Source of the DNA: HGM11416 sp034104345
GTDB lineage: Bacteria > Bacillota > Clostridia > Christensenellales > Borkfalkiaceae
DNA: 32,731 nucleotides
NCBI GenBank assembly: GCA_034104345.1
Contig: JAXEDY010000014.1
Coordinates: 1-32,731 of the forward strand
Direction of reading: 5' to 3'
This document shows, one piece after another, positions 1 to 8,629 of the stretch. The notes under the pieces are model-generated. The model ran no database searches. It was not told the DNA's origin and worked only from the letters and a program-made list of their open reading frames with translations. Within the stretch, counting starts at the first letter, position 1. Every line of letters begins with the position of its first letter. A program made the position numbers and the translations under genes.

Positions 1-238
1 TTTTTCCGTTAGACAGGTTTCCGTAATTTTCATCTCTTATATTTAATTCACCACGTTCAATTTTTACAGAAAAATTCGTTTCAGCCCACGAAGTTGCCAC
101 AGGATTAACAAGCAATACCGTTGTATATTCGCCGTCTTCAAAAGTTAAATCTTCGCCGCAACCTATGCTTAAAAAACACGTTGCGGAACACAAAATAAAA
201 ATTAAAATTGTTTTTGCCGTTTGTTTTAATTTATTCAT
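1..238 (-). CDS. Putative lipoprotein, partial (runs off the window)
   Basis: The reading frame begins with ATG at 238 and stays open to the window edge, giving 79 residues of an incomplete protein. The N-terminus has a basic start (MNKLKQTAK), a hydrophobic stretch and a lipobox LSIGC with the Cys at residue 27, so it should be exported and lipid-anchored. After the Cys the chain reads GEDLTFEDGEYTTVLLVNP, a beta-rich start of an extracellular domain I do not recognise. It lies 79 bases downstream of another lipoprotein gene on the same strand and probably shares its promoter. The ribosome binding site (AAAGAGAAAAC) is weak. Confidence 0.7.
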   Translation of the reverse strand, partial: MNKLKQTAKTILIFILCSATCFLSIGCGEDLTFEDGEYTTVLLVNPVATSWAETNFSVKIERGELNIRDENYGNLSNGK

Positions 239-317
239 TTTTGTTTTCTCTTTTTCTATAATTTTCTAATTTCGCCACGAGAAAAACCTTGCAAGCGGTG
301 ATTTTTTAAATGTCAGG

Positions 318-995
318 TTACTTTAAAATAACCATATTTTGTTTTAAAACTTCTAATACGTTGTTTGTATATTCTTCCGTCGCGTTTACGCTGCCGTCTT
401 CAAACATAAATTTTATGCTAAAAACTTTTTTGCTTTCAATATAGGCATGATATTCATATATTTTAAACCTTTTTGTCGTTTCAGGCACAGTAGGAACGGC
501 TTCTTCTTTCAAACAAGATGTATAAAGCGAATAATTTAATTCGGTTAAAGAAATGTTAAGATTATAATCGTTAAAAACTTGTTCGCATTTTATAAAAACT
601 TTTTCGCTATTCGTTTCTTGCCGATTATTCAACGTTGCGATCGCTTCGTCGATATACGAAAACCAAAATTCAAACGAAGGCGCTTCATACTCATAATCAT
701 ATTGATTATCGGAAGTAATTTTTGAATGATCGAAAGGTCCGCCGTAAAAAATATACAACTTTAAATCAAACAACTCGTTATCGTCTAAATCGAACGAAAT
801 TGCCTGATACGGATTTTGTTTTTTAAATATTTGGTAAAAATCGCATAACTCTTTATTTGTTTTAAACTGCGCGCTAAAAATATAACGTGGTCCATATTCT
901 ATATCGCCACAGCCAAAAAACAATGCTATCATCGCTATTAAAAACAGCGAAACAGCATTAAAAAAGAGTCGTTTTTTAGGGTTATGTGCCAACAT
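318..995 (-). CDS. Hypothetical lipoprotein, 225 aa
   Basis: ATG at 995 follows a strong GAAGGAG site seven bases upstream, which fixes the start. Residues 1-12 are basic, then comes a hydrophobic segment ending in a lipobox (ALFFGC, Cys29), so this is a predicted membrane-anchored lipoprotein. The mature part is acidic and rich in Tyr, Phe and Asn, with a Tyr-rich stretch near residues 85-105 (DNQYDYEYEAPSFEFWFSYI). No family was recognised. It is the first gene after a strong promoter at 1195-1223, with a leader of about 190 bases, and is followed by a second lipoprotein gene. The pair looks like a small surface-protein operon. Confidence 0.8.
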   Translation of the reverse strand: MLAHNPKKRLFFNAVSLFLIAMIALFFGCGDIEYGPRYIFSAQFKTNKELCDFYQIFKKQNPYQAISFDLDDNELFDLKLYIFYGGPFDHSKITSDNQYDYEYEAPSFEFWFSYIDEAIATLNNRQETNSEKVFIKCEQVFNDYNLNISLTELNYSLYTSCLKEEAVPTVPETTKRFKIYEYHAYIESKKVFSIKFMFEDGSVNATEEYTNNVLEVLKQNMVILK

Positions 996-1194
996 AAATT
1001 TCTCCTTCGCCTTAATTTAGGTTTTTTTATTTTTGGTTGCAAGGTTATTGCGGAATATTCTTTTGTCTTTTATTATATGCTTTGTTTTTAATTAAGCAAA
1101 AACGCCGATAAAACCTGCTATTTTTGGCAAAAATTTAAAAATACTCGGGCATATAAAATTAAAATTTGAACAACGCTCCACTTATCCCGATCTC

Positions 1195-1223
1195 ATTCTA
1201 TCATGACTATCAATTTTTGTCAA
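1195..1223 (-). promoter_or_regulatory. Sigma-A-type promoter for the lipoprotein pair
   Basis: On the minus strand TTGACA (1223-1218), a 17-base spacer and TAGAAT (1200-1195), preceded by TG one base upstream (extended -10). It points at the lipoprotein gene starting at 995. The same ATGATAGAAT 10-mer occurs in two other promoters of this window. Confidence 0.8.
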
Positions 1224-1244
1224 TATGGGAATTAAAAATAATAT

Positions 1245-1286
1245 AAAAAATGCGGGCGAAAGGGATTTTATTTCCCTTTCGCCCGC
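1245..1286 (-). terminator. Intrinsic terminator of dnaE
   Basis: A perfect 14-bp stem (1252-1265 with 1273-1286; GCGGGCGAAAGGGA) with a 7-base loop is followed on the minus strand by A and then six T. It lies 71 bases past the dnaE stop codon. Confidence 0.9.
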
Positions 1287-1356
1287 GACAGATGATTAAT
1301 TGCAATATAATAGTTTAACTTTTGCCGTTATTTTGCCGTTTTTCACGATAAAAAAG

Positions 1357-4300
1357 TTATTTGTTAAAGAAAATAAAGTTTTCTTTGGGCAGAGCGTATT
1401 CGAGTTCGGCAATTAAACCGTTGCATTTGCGCACCGAAATATTTGCTTTATAATAAGAACCGTTCTTTTTTATTATAACCTTAACGTCGCCGGGGTAAAG
1501 CGATAAAATTTCTAAAACGTCGGCTTCGGCTTTTTCGGCGTTATCGGAGGGTAAAGTTATGCCAAGGCACTCGTTTTTGCCGCCCTGCCTTGCCGCGCCC
1601 GATTTTGCGCCGCTTGCAGCCGACGTTTTTTCATCGCTTCCGTTTTTAACCAAATCGACACCCGCCACACCGCTTTGGCTTGCATTATAGCCGCCGTTTT
1701 GCGCGCCCGCAGACGATTCGTCTTCGATTTCCATTTCTTCCATTTTGTCAACCGAAATCGAAGGTTTCTGCCCGTCGCGGATCTGAATTCTGCCGGCGAC
1801 TTTTACTATGCGTTCGGCTTGAATTTCCTGTTTATATTTATCGTAGTTTTTGGGAAAGAACACGCATTCGATGCCGCCGTAAACGTCTTCGAGCGTAATG
1901 GTTGCCATACTCGAACCCGATTTAGTGGTTTTACGCACGGCGGCCGTGATGATTCCGCCCATTTCAACGCGCTGTCCGTTTTGAATTTCGGTGTAGGTTT
2001 TGTTGCCTTCTTCGTCTTCTTCGTAATACTCTAACAGCCTTGTAGAAAAGGACAAATGAGCAAATTTATCCATATAATTAGCAAGCGGGTGCCCCGTAAC
2101 GTAAACGCCCAGAACTTCACGCTCTTTCGAAAGTTTCAACTTGTCGCCGTATTCGGGAATGTCGGGATATTCCGCCTGAATTTTGCAAAAATCCGACAAA
2201 ACGTCGCCGAACAAACTCATCTGATTGCTTTCGCGTTGTTTGGCAAGCGTTGCCGCGCGGTCGATAAGACCTTCGTAAACCGCGATAAGGCGGCTGCGCT
2301 CGATTTTGAAACAGTCGAACGCGCCCGCGTAAATAAGGTTTTCGATTAAGCGTTTGTTTAAAACCTTAACGTCGACGCGCGAGATAAAGTCTTCGAACGA
2401 TGAAAATTCGCCGTTTTCGGTACGTTCGTTAACGATAGTTTCTATCGCCGCAAGCCCTACGCCCTTAACGCCGACCAAGCCGAAACGCACGCTGTCGCCG
2501 TCTACGCTGAAAAACGCCTTACTTTTGTTTACGTTGGGGGGCAAAACGGCAATTCCGCGCTCTTTTAAATAAATAACGTATTTGGTAACTTCGTCGATTT
2601 TGTCGATGCGGTCGTTTAATATAGCCGCCAGAAATTCGTGCGGATAAAACGCTTTTAAATACGCCGTCTGATACGCCAACACCGCGTAAGCCGCCGCGTG
2701 CGACTTGTTGAACGCGTATTGCGCGAAGCCCGCCATTTCGTCGAAAATATCTTCGGCAACTTCGGCGGGAACGCCGCGACGAACTGCGCCGTCGGTTTTA
2801 ACCGAGCCGTCTTCGTTTTTTTCGCCGTTTACGAAAATTCCCTTCATTCTTGCCATTTCGTCCATGTTCTTTTTACCCATGGCGCGGCGCATAATATCGG
2901 CTTGCCCGAACGTAAACCCCGCAAGTTTACGCACGATTTCCATAACCTGTTCCTGATAAATTATAACGCCGTGCGTTACGGTTAGTATGGGGCGCAGAAG
3001 TTCGTGCTTGAACACCATCGTTTCGGGGTTTTGCTTGAATTTTATATATTTGGGGATCGAATCCATCGGCCCCGGTCGATAAAGCGAGATTCCCGCTATC
3101 ACGTCTTCTAAGTTTTCGGGGCGAAGTTCGCGCATGAACTTTTTCATCCCCGGAGATTCGAGTTGGAACACCGCGTCGGTATCGCCGCTTCCGATAAGGT
3201 CGTAAGCCGCTTTTTCGCTGTAACCTATCTCGCGGAAGTCGATTTTTACGCCCTTGTCTTCTAAAATATAATCGCACGCCTTTTTAAGGTCGGTCAACGT
3301 TTTTAAAGCAAGAAAGTCCATTTTTAGCATGCCCATCTGCTCGTCGACTTTCATATTGAACTGCGTTACGATGTCGTCGCCGTTTCGGGCAAGCGGAACG
3401 TTATCCGAAAGCACTTTGTTGCATATTATTACGCCCGCGGCATGCTCCGAAATGTTTCGCGGCATGCCTTCGAGTTTCATCGCCATATCGATAACGTTTT
3501 TTAAGTTCGCGTCGTTTTCATAAATTTCTTTAAGGTCGCGCACGGTAACGTCGCCGTCTTTTTTGCTGGGTTTAAGCCCCAAAAGTTCGGCAATGGTGTG
3601 CTTACCGTCCATAAGTTTGGTAATTTTATCTACTTCGGCATACGAAATTTTTAAAACGCGGGCAACGTCTTTTATCGCCGCGCGCGACGCCATCGTACCG
3701 AACGTAACTATCTGAGCGACCTTGTCGCGCCCGTATTTTTCGCGGACGTAATCGATAACTTCTTCGCGGCGTTCGGGATCGAAGTCTACGTCGAAGTCGG
3801 GCATCGATACGCGTTCGATATTCAGAAAACGCTCGAAAATCAGGTTATACTGAAGGGGCTCTACGTCGGTTATGCCTATCGAATAAGCGACTATCGAACT
3901 TACGCCGCTGCCGCGCCCGGGACCTACGGGTATGCCGTGCTCGCGCGAATAGTTGATATAATCCCACACGATAAGATAATATTCAAGATAACCCATTTTA
4001 CTTATCGTGTTAAGCTCATAATCGAAACGCTCGCGTATTTCGGGCGTTATTTCTTTATATTTTTCTTTAAGCCCCGCTTCGCCGAGCATTTTTAAATATT
4101 CGTAAGCGGTCATTCCGTTCGGCGGAATATACCCCGGCACCAAAGACTGGTCGCGCACGGGTTCGCATTTTTTTGTAAGTTTTATAACATCGCCGCTGCA
4201 TTTTTCGGCGATTCTTACCGTTTCGTCGAGCGCTTCTTCGAGTTCGGGAAATACTTCTTCCATCTGTTCGCGGCTTTTTAAATAAAACTCTTCGGTTTCG

Positions 4301-5004
4301 AAGCGCATGTGCTTTGGATCGTCGAGCGTGGTCTGCGTGTTTATGCACATCATAATTTCCTGCATAAGCGCGTCGTCTTTGTTAAGATAATGCACGTCGT
4401 TGGTGGCGACCAGCTTAACCCCGGTTTCTTTCGAAAGCCTTATTAAAAGAGGGTTTATCTGAAGTTGTTCGGCAATGCCGTGGTTTTGAATTTCGAGATA
4501 ATAGTCTTCGCCGAACACTTCTTTCATGTGCAGAACGTGTTCTTTGGCTTCGTCGTATCTGCCCTTTAATAAAAGTTGCGGAACATGCCCCGCAAGGCAC
4601 GCCGATAAGCATATAAGACCTTCGCAGTGCTGCTCTAACGTTTTATAATCGCACCGCGGTTTACGGTAGAACCCGTCGATATACGCAAGCGAATCGAGTT
4701 TTATAAGGTTTTTATACCCTCGATCGTTTTTGCAAAGCAAAATTAAATGTTCGTACTCGGCGTGGCTCGCGTCCTTTTTATACATGTCGTTGCACATATA
4801 CATTTCGCAACCGATAATCGCTTTCATTCCGAGTTTGGCGGCGTGTTCGGCGAAATAGACCACTCCATACATGTTGCCGTGGTCGGTTATGGCAACGGCG
4901 TTTTGCCCGAGCGATTTGGCAAGTTCGAAAACCTTGTCGATCTTGCTTGCCCCGTCGAGCAAACTATATTCGGTGTGTAAATGTAAATGTACGAAATCTT
5001 TCAT
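1357..5004 (-). CDS. dnaE: DNA polymerase III subunit alpha (DnaE type)
   Basis: This is the replicative DNA polymerase catalytic subunit of the C family, 1215 aa. The N-terminal PHP domain opens with FVHLHLHTEYSLLDG (residues 4-18). The polymerase Asp cluster is in MPDFDVDF (401-408), followed by YGRDKVAQIVTFGT, and the third Asp is in LKMDFL (about 563). Q928 starts QMSLFG, a good match to the internal beta-clamp-binding motif. An OB-fold follows (VEMGGIITAAVRKT...). There is no proofreading exonuclease domain, so it is DnaE and not PolC. It is somewhat longer than B. subtilis DnaE (about 1115 aa). The extra length lies partly in a Gly/Ser/Ala-rich linker between the OB domain and a C-terminal domain of about 75 residues. 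The gene stands alone between two terminators. Confidence 0.97.
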   Translation of the reverse strand: MKDFVHLHLHTEYSLLDGASKIDKVFELAKSLGQNAVAITDHGNMYGVVYFAEHAAKLGMKAIIGCEMYMCNDMYKKDASHAEYEHLILLCKNDRGYKNLIKLDSLAYIDGFYRKPRCDYKTLEQHCEGLICLSACLAGHVPQLLLKGRYDEAKEHVLHMKEVFGEDYYLEIQNHGIAEQLQINPLLIRLSKETGVKLVATNDVHYLNKDDALMQEIMMCINTQTTLDDPKHMRFETEEFYLKSREQMEEVFPELEEALDETVRIAEKCSGDVIKLTKKCEPVRDQSLVPGYIPPNGMTAYEYLKMLGEAGLKEKYKEITPEIRERFDYELNTISKMGYLEYYLIVWDYINYSREHGIPVGPGRGSGVSSIVAYSIGITDVEPLQYNLIFERFLNIERVSMPDFDVDFDPERREEVIDYVREKYGRDKVAQIVTFGTMASRAAIKDVARVLKISYAEVDKITKLMDGKHTIAELLGLKPSKKDGDVTVRDLKEIYENDANLKNVIDMAMKLEGMPRNISEHAAGVIICNKVLSDNVPLARNGDDIVTQFNMKVDEQMGMLKMDFLALKTLTDLKKACDYILEDKGVKIDFREIGYSEKAAYDLIGSGDTDAVFQLESPGMKKFMRELRPENLEDVIAGISLYRPGPMDSIPKYIKFKQNPETMVFKHELLRPILTVTHGVIIYQEQVMEIVRKLAGFTFGQADIMRRAMGKKNMDEMARMKGIFVNGEKNEDGSVKTDGAVRRGVPAEVAEDIFDEMAGFAQYAFNKSHAAAYAVLAYQTAYLKAFYPHEFLAAILNDRIDKIDEVTKYVIYLKERGIAVLPPNVNKSKAFFSVDGDSVRFGLVGVKGVGLAAIETIVNERTENGEFSSFEDFISRVDVKVLNKRLIENLIYAGAFDCFKIERSRLIAVYEGLIDRAATLAKQRESNQMSLFGDVLSDFCKIQAEYPDIPEYGDKLKLSKEREVLGVYVTGHPLANYMDKFAHLSFSTRLLEYYEEDEEGNKTYTEIQNGQRVEMGGIITAAVRKTTKSGSSMATITLEDVYGGIECVFFPKNYDKYKQEIQAERIVKVAGRIQIRDGQKPSISVDKMEEMEIEDESSAGAQNGGYNASQSGVAGVDLVKNGSDEKTSAASGAKSGAARQGGKNECLGITLPSDNAEKAEADVLEILSLYPGDVKVIIKKNGSYYKANISVRKCNGLIAELEYALPKENFIFFNK

Positions 5005-5019
5005 TTTATTTCTCTCTTT

Positions 5020-5049
5020 ATTATAAAAAGTAGGTTAAAATGTTGTTAA
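5020..5049 (-). promoter_or_regulatory. Possible dnaE promoter
   Basis: TTAACA (5049-5044), an 18-base spacer and TATAAT (5025-5020) lie just downstream of the preceding terminator and just ahead of dnaE. The -10 box is a perfect match, but transcription would start only about 9 bases before the ATG, leaving almost no room for a ribosome binding site. This is therefore tentative. Confidence 0.3.
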
Positions 5050-5054
5050 AAGGT

Positions 5055-5097
5055 TAAAAAACCCGAAGAATGACGCGTTTCGCAACCGTTCTTCGGG
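5055..5097 (-). terminator. Intrinsic terminator of the LRR lipoprotein gene
   Basis: Stem 5062-5070 with 5089-5097 (CCCGAAGAA/TTCTTCGGG), extendable by two more pairs, is followed on the minus strand by six T. It lies 71 bases past the stop codon at 5168. Confidence 0.88.
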
Positions 5098-5167
5098 CAT
5101 GTTCTGATAATGTTACGGGCTTTTTAGCCGAGCTTTTTATAACAAAACTAAAAGTTTAAGTTAATAA

Positions 5168-6373
5168 TCAAGCAACGGTAAAACCTTCGGCGCAGTTTTT
5201 AAACACGAAAGCGCCTTGTTTTGCGCCCGCGGGCAATTTTGCCGTAGCCAAAGCCGAGCAATTATAGAAAGCGGCGTCGCCTAAAGTCAACGACGAGCAC
5301 GCTTTGAAGTCGACCGATTTAATAGCGGTGCACCCGTAAAACGCTTTTTCATAAACTTTTTTAAGGCTTGCGCCGAATTTAACGGTGCGATCGCCGATGC
5401 CGTAACCGAGTTTGGTGCAGCCCGAGAACGCCTGTTGAAAGATGGTTTCGAGCGAAGTCGCGTTTTCGAAATCGACGGCTAAAAGAGAAGTGCAGCCTGC
5501 AAAAGCCGATTGATAAATTTCTTTAACCGAAGCGGGAATAGCAAATTCGGTAAGACCGGTGCAACCGGAGAACGCGCTTGCGCCTATTTCCGAAACTTCG
5601 CCGCTTAAAACAACGGTTTTAAGCGAAGTAATATTGTTGAACGCGTAACGCGGTAAAGCGTAGGCATTGCCGTCTGCGTCTTTTTCGGCATTAACGACAA
5701 TCTTTTTAAGCCCCGACGGAACGTAATAAGTGCCGCTGCCGGTGGTGTTATAGTTCATCGTAACCGAAGTGCAGCCGTCTGCCGAAGCGGTGCCGAAAAC
5801 GTACCCTGCGATTTTAGCGGCGTTTAAACCTGCTCTTTCGCCGCCCACGAAGGGAACTTCCATTTCGGTTATGTTCGAGCAGCCCGCGAAAGCCGCGGCG
5901 CCGATTTTGGTCACAACCGAACCGACTTTGACTTTGCCTATGATAAGTTGGTTTGCAAAAGCGTCGTCGGATATTTCGACATGGTCGTATTCGCTTAAAT
6001 CGAGTTCTTTGGTTTTAAGAACTTTATTGTCGTAAATTTTTTTGTTGTCGTCGTCTAAAACGGCAACTTTTATAACGGGTTTTCCGCTTGCATTAAGCAT
6101 TCCGATTTCGAGATCGACGGGTTTGAACTGTTTATCCGAATCGTTTACCTCCAAAGCGGTGCCGTCGGCAACGAACAAACCTTCGATGGTGATGTATTTT
6201 TCTTTGCCCGAAGCCGAAGTTTCGTCGCCGGTTTTTTCAACGTCGTGTTCTTTGTATTCGATTGCCCAGCCGGTGAGCGTTTCGTCTACGGTATTGCCAT
6301 CGTCGCACGCAGCGAAAGAAAACGCCGTGACCAAAGCAAGCAATAAAACTAAAATTTTGCCAAATGTTTTCAT
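5168..6373 (-). CDS. BspA-type leucine-rich-repeat lipoprotein
   Basis: The 401-aa protein has a lipoprotein signal peptide (FSFAAC, Cys23), so it should sit on the outer face of the membrane. From about residue 145 onward it is built of LRR_5 (BspA / Treponema pallidum-type) repeats of about 23 residues, with recurring units such as IGAAAFAGCSNI, IGASAFSGCTGL, IYQSAFAGCTSL and IFQQAFSGCTKL. This family is common in surface proteins of gut Clostridia and often mediates binding. Residues 30-145 are non-repeat. ATG at 6373 is preceded by AAGGAG. The gene has its own promoter and terminator, so it is monocistronic. The ligand is unknown. Confidence 0.9.
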   Translation of the reverse strand: MKTFGKILVLLLALVTAFSFAACDDGNTVDETLTGWAIEYKEHDVEKTGDETSASGKEKYITIEGLFVADGTALEVNDSDKQFKPVDLEIGMLNASGKPVIKVAVLDDDNKKIYDNKVLKTKELDLSEYDHVEISDDAFANQLIIGKVKVGSVVTKIGAAAFAGCSNITEMEVPFVGGERAGLNAAKIAGYVFGTASADGCTSVTMNYNTTGSGTYYVPSGLKKIVVNAEKDADGNAYALPRYAFNNITSLKTVVLSGEVSEIGASAFSGCTGLTEFAIPASVKEIYQSAFAGCTSLLAVDFENATSLETIFQQAFSGCTKLGYGIGDRTVKFGASLKKVYEKAFYGCTAIKSVDFKACSSLTLGDAAFYNCSALATAKLPAGAKQGAFVFKNCAEGFTVA

Positions 6374-6482
6374 AGGTTTCTCCTTGAAAGAGCGCGGGTT
6401 TCACGCAAAATACGCCGCGGAAAAAATCGCCGCAAAGCGCAAAAAGGCGCAAATGTCCCCTTGTTTTAAAAATACTTTTATT

Positions 6483-6511
6483 ATTCTATCATTTAAATAT
6501 ATATTTGTCAA
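6483..6511 (-). promoter_or_regulatory. Sigma-A-type promoter for the LRR lipoprotein gene
   Basis: TTGACA (6511-6506), a 17-base spacer and TAGAAT (6488-6483) with an upstream TG. The layout and the ATGATAGAAT 10-mer are the same as in the promoter at 1195-1223. The leader to the ATG at 6373 is about 105 bases. Confidence 0.8.
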
Positions 6512-6644
6512 ATAAAAAATTCGCTTTTTAAAATTTTTGCATAACCTGCGCCCCATATCTGCTCCGCCGCGTTTTTTTAAGCGCAATAAAGCAGTCGGCC
6601 GTTAAGTTCGGCTTTTAAGTCTGCCGTTTATTTTTTACCGCCGT

Positions 6645-6845
6645 TTAGTGTTTGCACCCCGAACAGCGCGAACAATCACCCGAACAACCGTCGCTTTGTT
6701 TACCGGTAAGGCCGAAAATTTTACCGCTATAATCGCGTTTAAGTTCGGCTCCGCAATCTTTGCAATAAAATTTATCGTTGTCGGCGCGAACGAATTCTTC
6801 GCTTTTTTTGCCGCAATTCGGGCAATAAAATTGTAAAAGTCGCAT
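6645..6845 (-). CDS. FmdB-like zinc-ribbon protein, 66 aa
   Basis: The small protein begins MRLLQFYCPNCGKKSEEF and has a second pair CKDC about 19 residues later, giving a CxxC...CxxC zinc ribbon of the FmdB / regulatory zinc-ribbon type. The C-terminus is a Cys-rich tail (CSGDCSRCSGCKH), a feature often seen in this family. ATG at 6845 is chosen because GGGAA lies seven bases upstream; a TTG two codons earlier is also possible. The role is unknown beyond metal binding and perhaps nucleic-acid binding. It lies 112 bases downstream of the metallopeptidase gene on the same strand. Confidence 0.75.
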   Translation of the reverse strand: MRLLQFYCPNCGKKSEEFVRADNDKFYCKDCGAELKRDYSGKIFGLTGKQSDGCSGDCSRCSGCKH

Positions 6846-6873
6846 AACCAATTCCCGCTTTCGTTTTTAAAAG

Positions 6874-6904
6874 CCACTCTATATGTCGATTATCGGCACT
6901 TTCG
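6874..6904. repeat. Dispersed 30-bp repeat, divergent copy A
   Basis: This copy matches the repeats at 14621-14650 and 19370-19399, sharing the core GTCGATTATCGGC and the flanking CTATA and TTTCG. It lies 54 bases past the stop codon of the minus-strand metallopeptidase gene. Confidence 0.6.
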
Positions 6905-6957
6905 AGCATTTTTTAAAAACGATTGTAAAAAAACTTTTTATTTATTATACCGCTATT

Positions 6958-8526
6958 TTATTTATTTGGCAAGCACAAAAGCGCGTTCGATTCAACTATC
7001 GAAAAAAATGCTTTTTTAGTTTTGGTTTTTAGCATGTTTGCAAAGGTGTTTGCCGTTACGTTTGAAAATTTGTTGCTACCGTAAAAACTTTTAATTTTTG
7101 CCGCAAAGTTTTTTTCGCCGCTTAATTTATCACATTCGTAAAACAAAATAAGCCCGCGAGCGTAAACAGTGGCGTAATATTCATAATCGCTTGAAAAATC
7201 GCAAAGCCGCTTGTTCATTTTCATATCTTTGCACACGTTGTGGGTATAATTTTTAACCGTTTTCGAAGCGGAAGTCAGCATTTTTGCCGCAAAATCGCCG
7301 TTAACGCTTAAAAAATATTTATAAGTCATAAATTCCGCAAGCCCTTCGTCGAAATACCCTTCGCAATATTCGTTGTTCGCCGCAGTAAGCGGAAACCACT
7401 GATGCGCCGTTTCATGCACCACGGCTTTTGTCGAATTTTCAACGTTTTCGTCGCACGAAACAAGCGAAAGCGCGGGATATTCCATGCCGCCGCAAAAGAA
7501 CGGAACAAACGCTATCGAATAACTTTCGCGCGGATAGTCGCCGTAATTTTTGCTGAAAAATTCAAGCGCGCTTATGGCGAGTTTTACCGTTTTTTCATAA
7601 AAATTTGCGCTTTCTTTTTCGGCGGCGTTTTGCCCGTCTCCTTTAACAAAATAGCAGTTAATCGACCTATTGCCCCACTTTTTACAAATTACTTCAAAAT
7701 TTTTCGATAAGCAGAACGCCGTGCATGTATAGTTTTTCAAGTTATATTTGTAAGTTGTTTTTTCGCCGCCGACTTCGCACGAAACAGCCGCAGCGCCCGC
7801 CACAGTATATTCGGAAGGAACTTTTAGTTCTACAAAATAATCGGCAAACTCGTTAAAAAACGGATCGCCGAAATAAACTTTATCAAAAGTTACAAAATCG
7901 TGCGACGCGAAATCGTATGTGCATTTATAAGGATAAAAATTGGCAAGGTTTATGCCGCTTTTTGTTACCGAAAGTCTGTTTTTGCCGCTCGGAATATCCA
8001 CCTTAAAACTAATCGAAGCGCTTTTTACTCCGTTTTTAGTTTCCGTTTTAACTTTAACGTAATTTCCGCCGTTTAAATAACTAAATTTTTCGCCGCCGGC
8101 ACTTAAAACTTTAAGCGGCAGTTTTTCGTGCGCGACGTTTTCGACTGTTTCGTCGTTTTTTTCGTTTTTATAGTTTTTGCCGTTTTCTTTTTCATGATTA
8201 TCGGGGTTTTCGGCATTTTTTTGTTCGCTTAAACCGCTTAAATCCCCTTCAAAAAGAAAATTAGGTTGCAAACAAAACACAAAATAATCTTTTTGCTCGC
8301 TTAATTCCGCGTTTTCGCTATAATCAAGCTCGCCCGTCAAAACGTTATCCGTTAAATCGAGAACCATTTTATAAGTTCCGTTCTGCTTTTTTGATTTCAC
8401 GTTCGATTTTTTAAAAATCAGAATACCCGAAAGCACGCCCGCGATTAAAACCGCCGCGCAAAAAATCGCGGGCGCCGCCGCGCTTTTTCCTTTGTAATTT
8501 TTCAAAAACTTAAAGTCGAAATTCAT
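6958..8526 (-). CDS. Membrane-anchored M1-family-like metallopeptidase
   Basis: The 522-aa protein has one N-terminal transmembrane segment (about residues 15-38) and an outside catalytic domain. It carries the gluzincin zinc site HETAH (371-375) followed by exactly 18 residues and then Glu394 in GYFDEGLAEF, the HExxH-x18-E pattern of M1 aminopeptidases. GGMEYP, about 30 residues before the zinc site, is the counterpart of the GAMEN exopeptidase motif, and a Tyr-rich segment (YEYYATVYARG) may hold the catalytic Tyr. A low-complexity Glu/Lys/Asn stretch lies near residues 100-135. The start codon follows directly after a hairpin and T-run belonging to the upstream gene, with only GGGG as a possible ribosome binding site. 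Confidence 0.88.
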   Translation of the reverse strand: MNFDFKFLKNYKGKSAAAPAIFCAAVLIAGVLSGILIFKKSNVKSKKQNGTYKMVLDLTDNVLTGELDYSENAELSEQKDYFVFCLQPNFLFEGDLSGLSEQKNAENPDNHEKENGKNYKNEKNDETVENVAHEKLPLKVLSAGGEKFSYLNGGNYVKVKTETKNGVKSASISFKVDIPSGKNRLSVTKSGINLANFYPYKCTYDFASHDFVTFDKVYFGDPFFNEFADYFVELKVPSEYTVAGAAAVSCEVGGEKTTYKYNLKNYTCTAFCLSKNFEVICKKWGNRSINCYFVKGDGQNAAEKESANFYEKTVKLAISALEFFSKNYGDYPRESYSIAFVPFFCGGMEYPALSLVSCDENVENSTKAVVHETAHQWFPLTAANNEYCEGYFDEGLAEFMTYKYFLSVNGDFAAKMLTSASKTVKNYTHNVCKDMKMNKRLCDFSSDYEYYATVYARGLILFYECDKLSGEKNFAAKIKSFYGSNKFSNVTANTFANMLKTKTKKAFFSIVESNALLCLPNK

Positions 8527-8528
8527 AT

Positions 8529-8556
8529 AAAAAACCCCGCAATATGATATTACGGG
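8529..8556 (-). terminator. Intrinsic terminator of the M23 gene
   Basis: On the minus strand CCCGTAATA/TATTGCGGG (9 pairs, one G-U; 8548-8556 with 8536-8544) with a 3-base loop is followed by six T. It ends three bases before the start codon of the next gene. Confidence 0.7.
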
Positions 8557-8593
8557 ATTTTCGTTTATATTCGTGTTTTTACGTCCTTTTAGT

Positions 8594-8629
8594 TAGAGAT
8601 TCAAATCATTATCACTAACTATTTTTGCG
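8594..8629 (-). mobile_element. Solo terminal repeat of the MITE-like element
   Basis: These 36 bases match 11480-11515, the left end of the full element, at 34 positions. No matching opposite end was found nearby. The copy overlaps the 3' end of the M23 gene and contributes its last two codons (QK) and stop. Confidence 0.75.

Noticed and set aside
1557..4980. Many open frames on both strands inside dnaE
   Set aside because: They lie wholly within dnaE, have Arg-rich or low-complexity translations and no matching ribosome binding sites.
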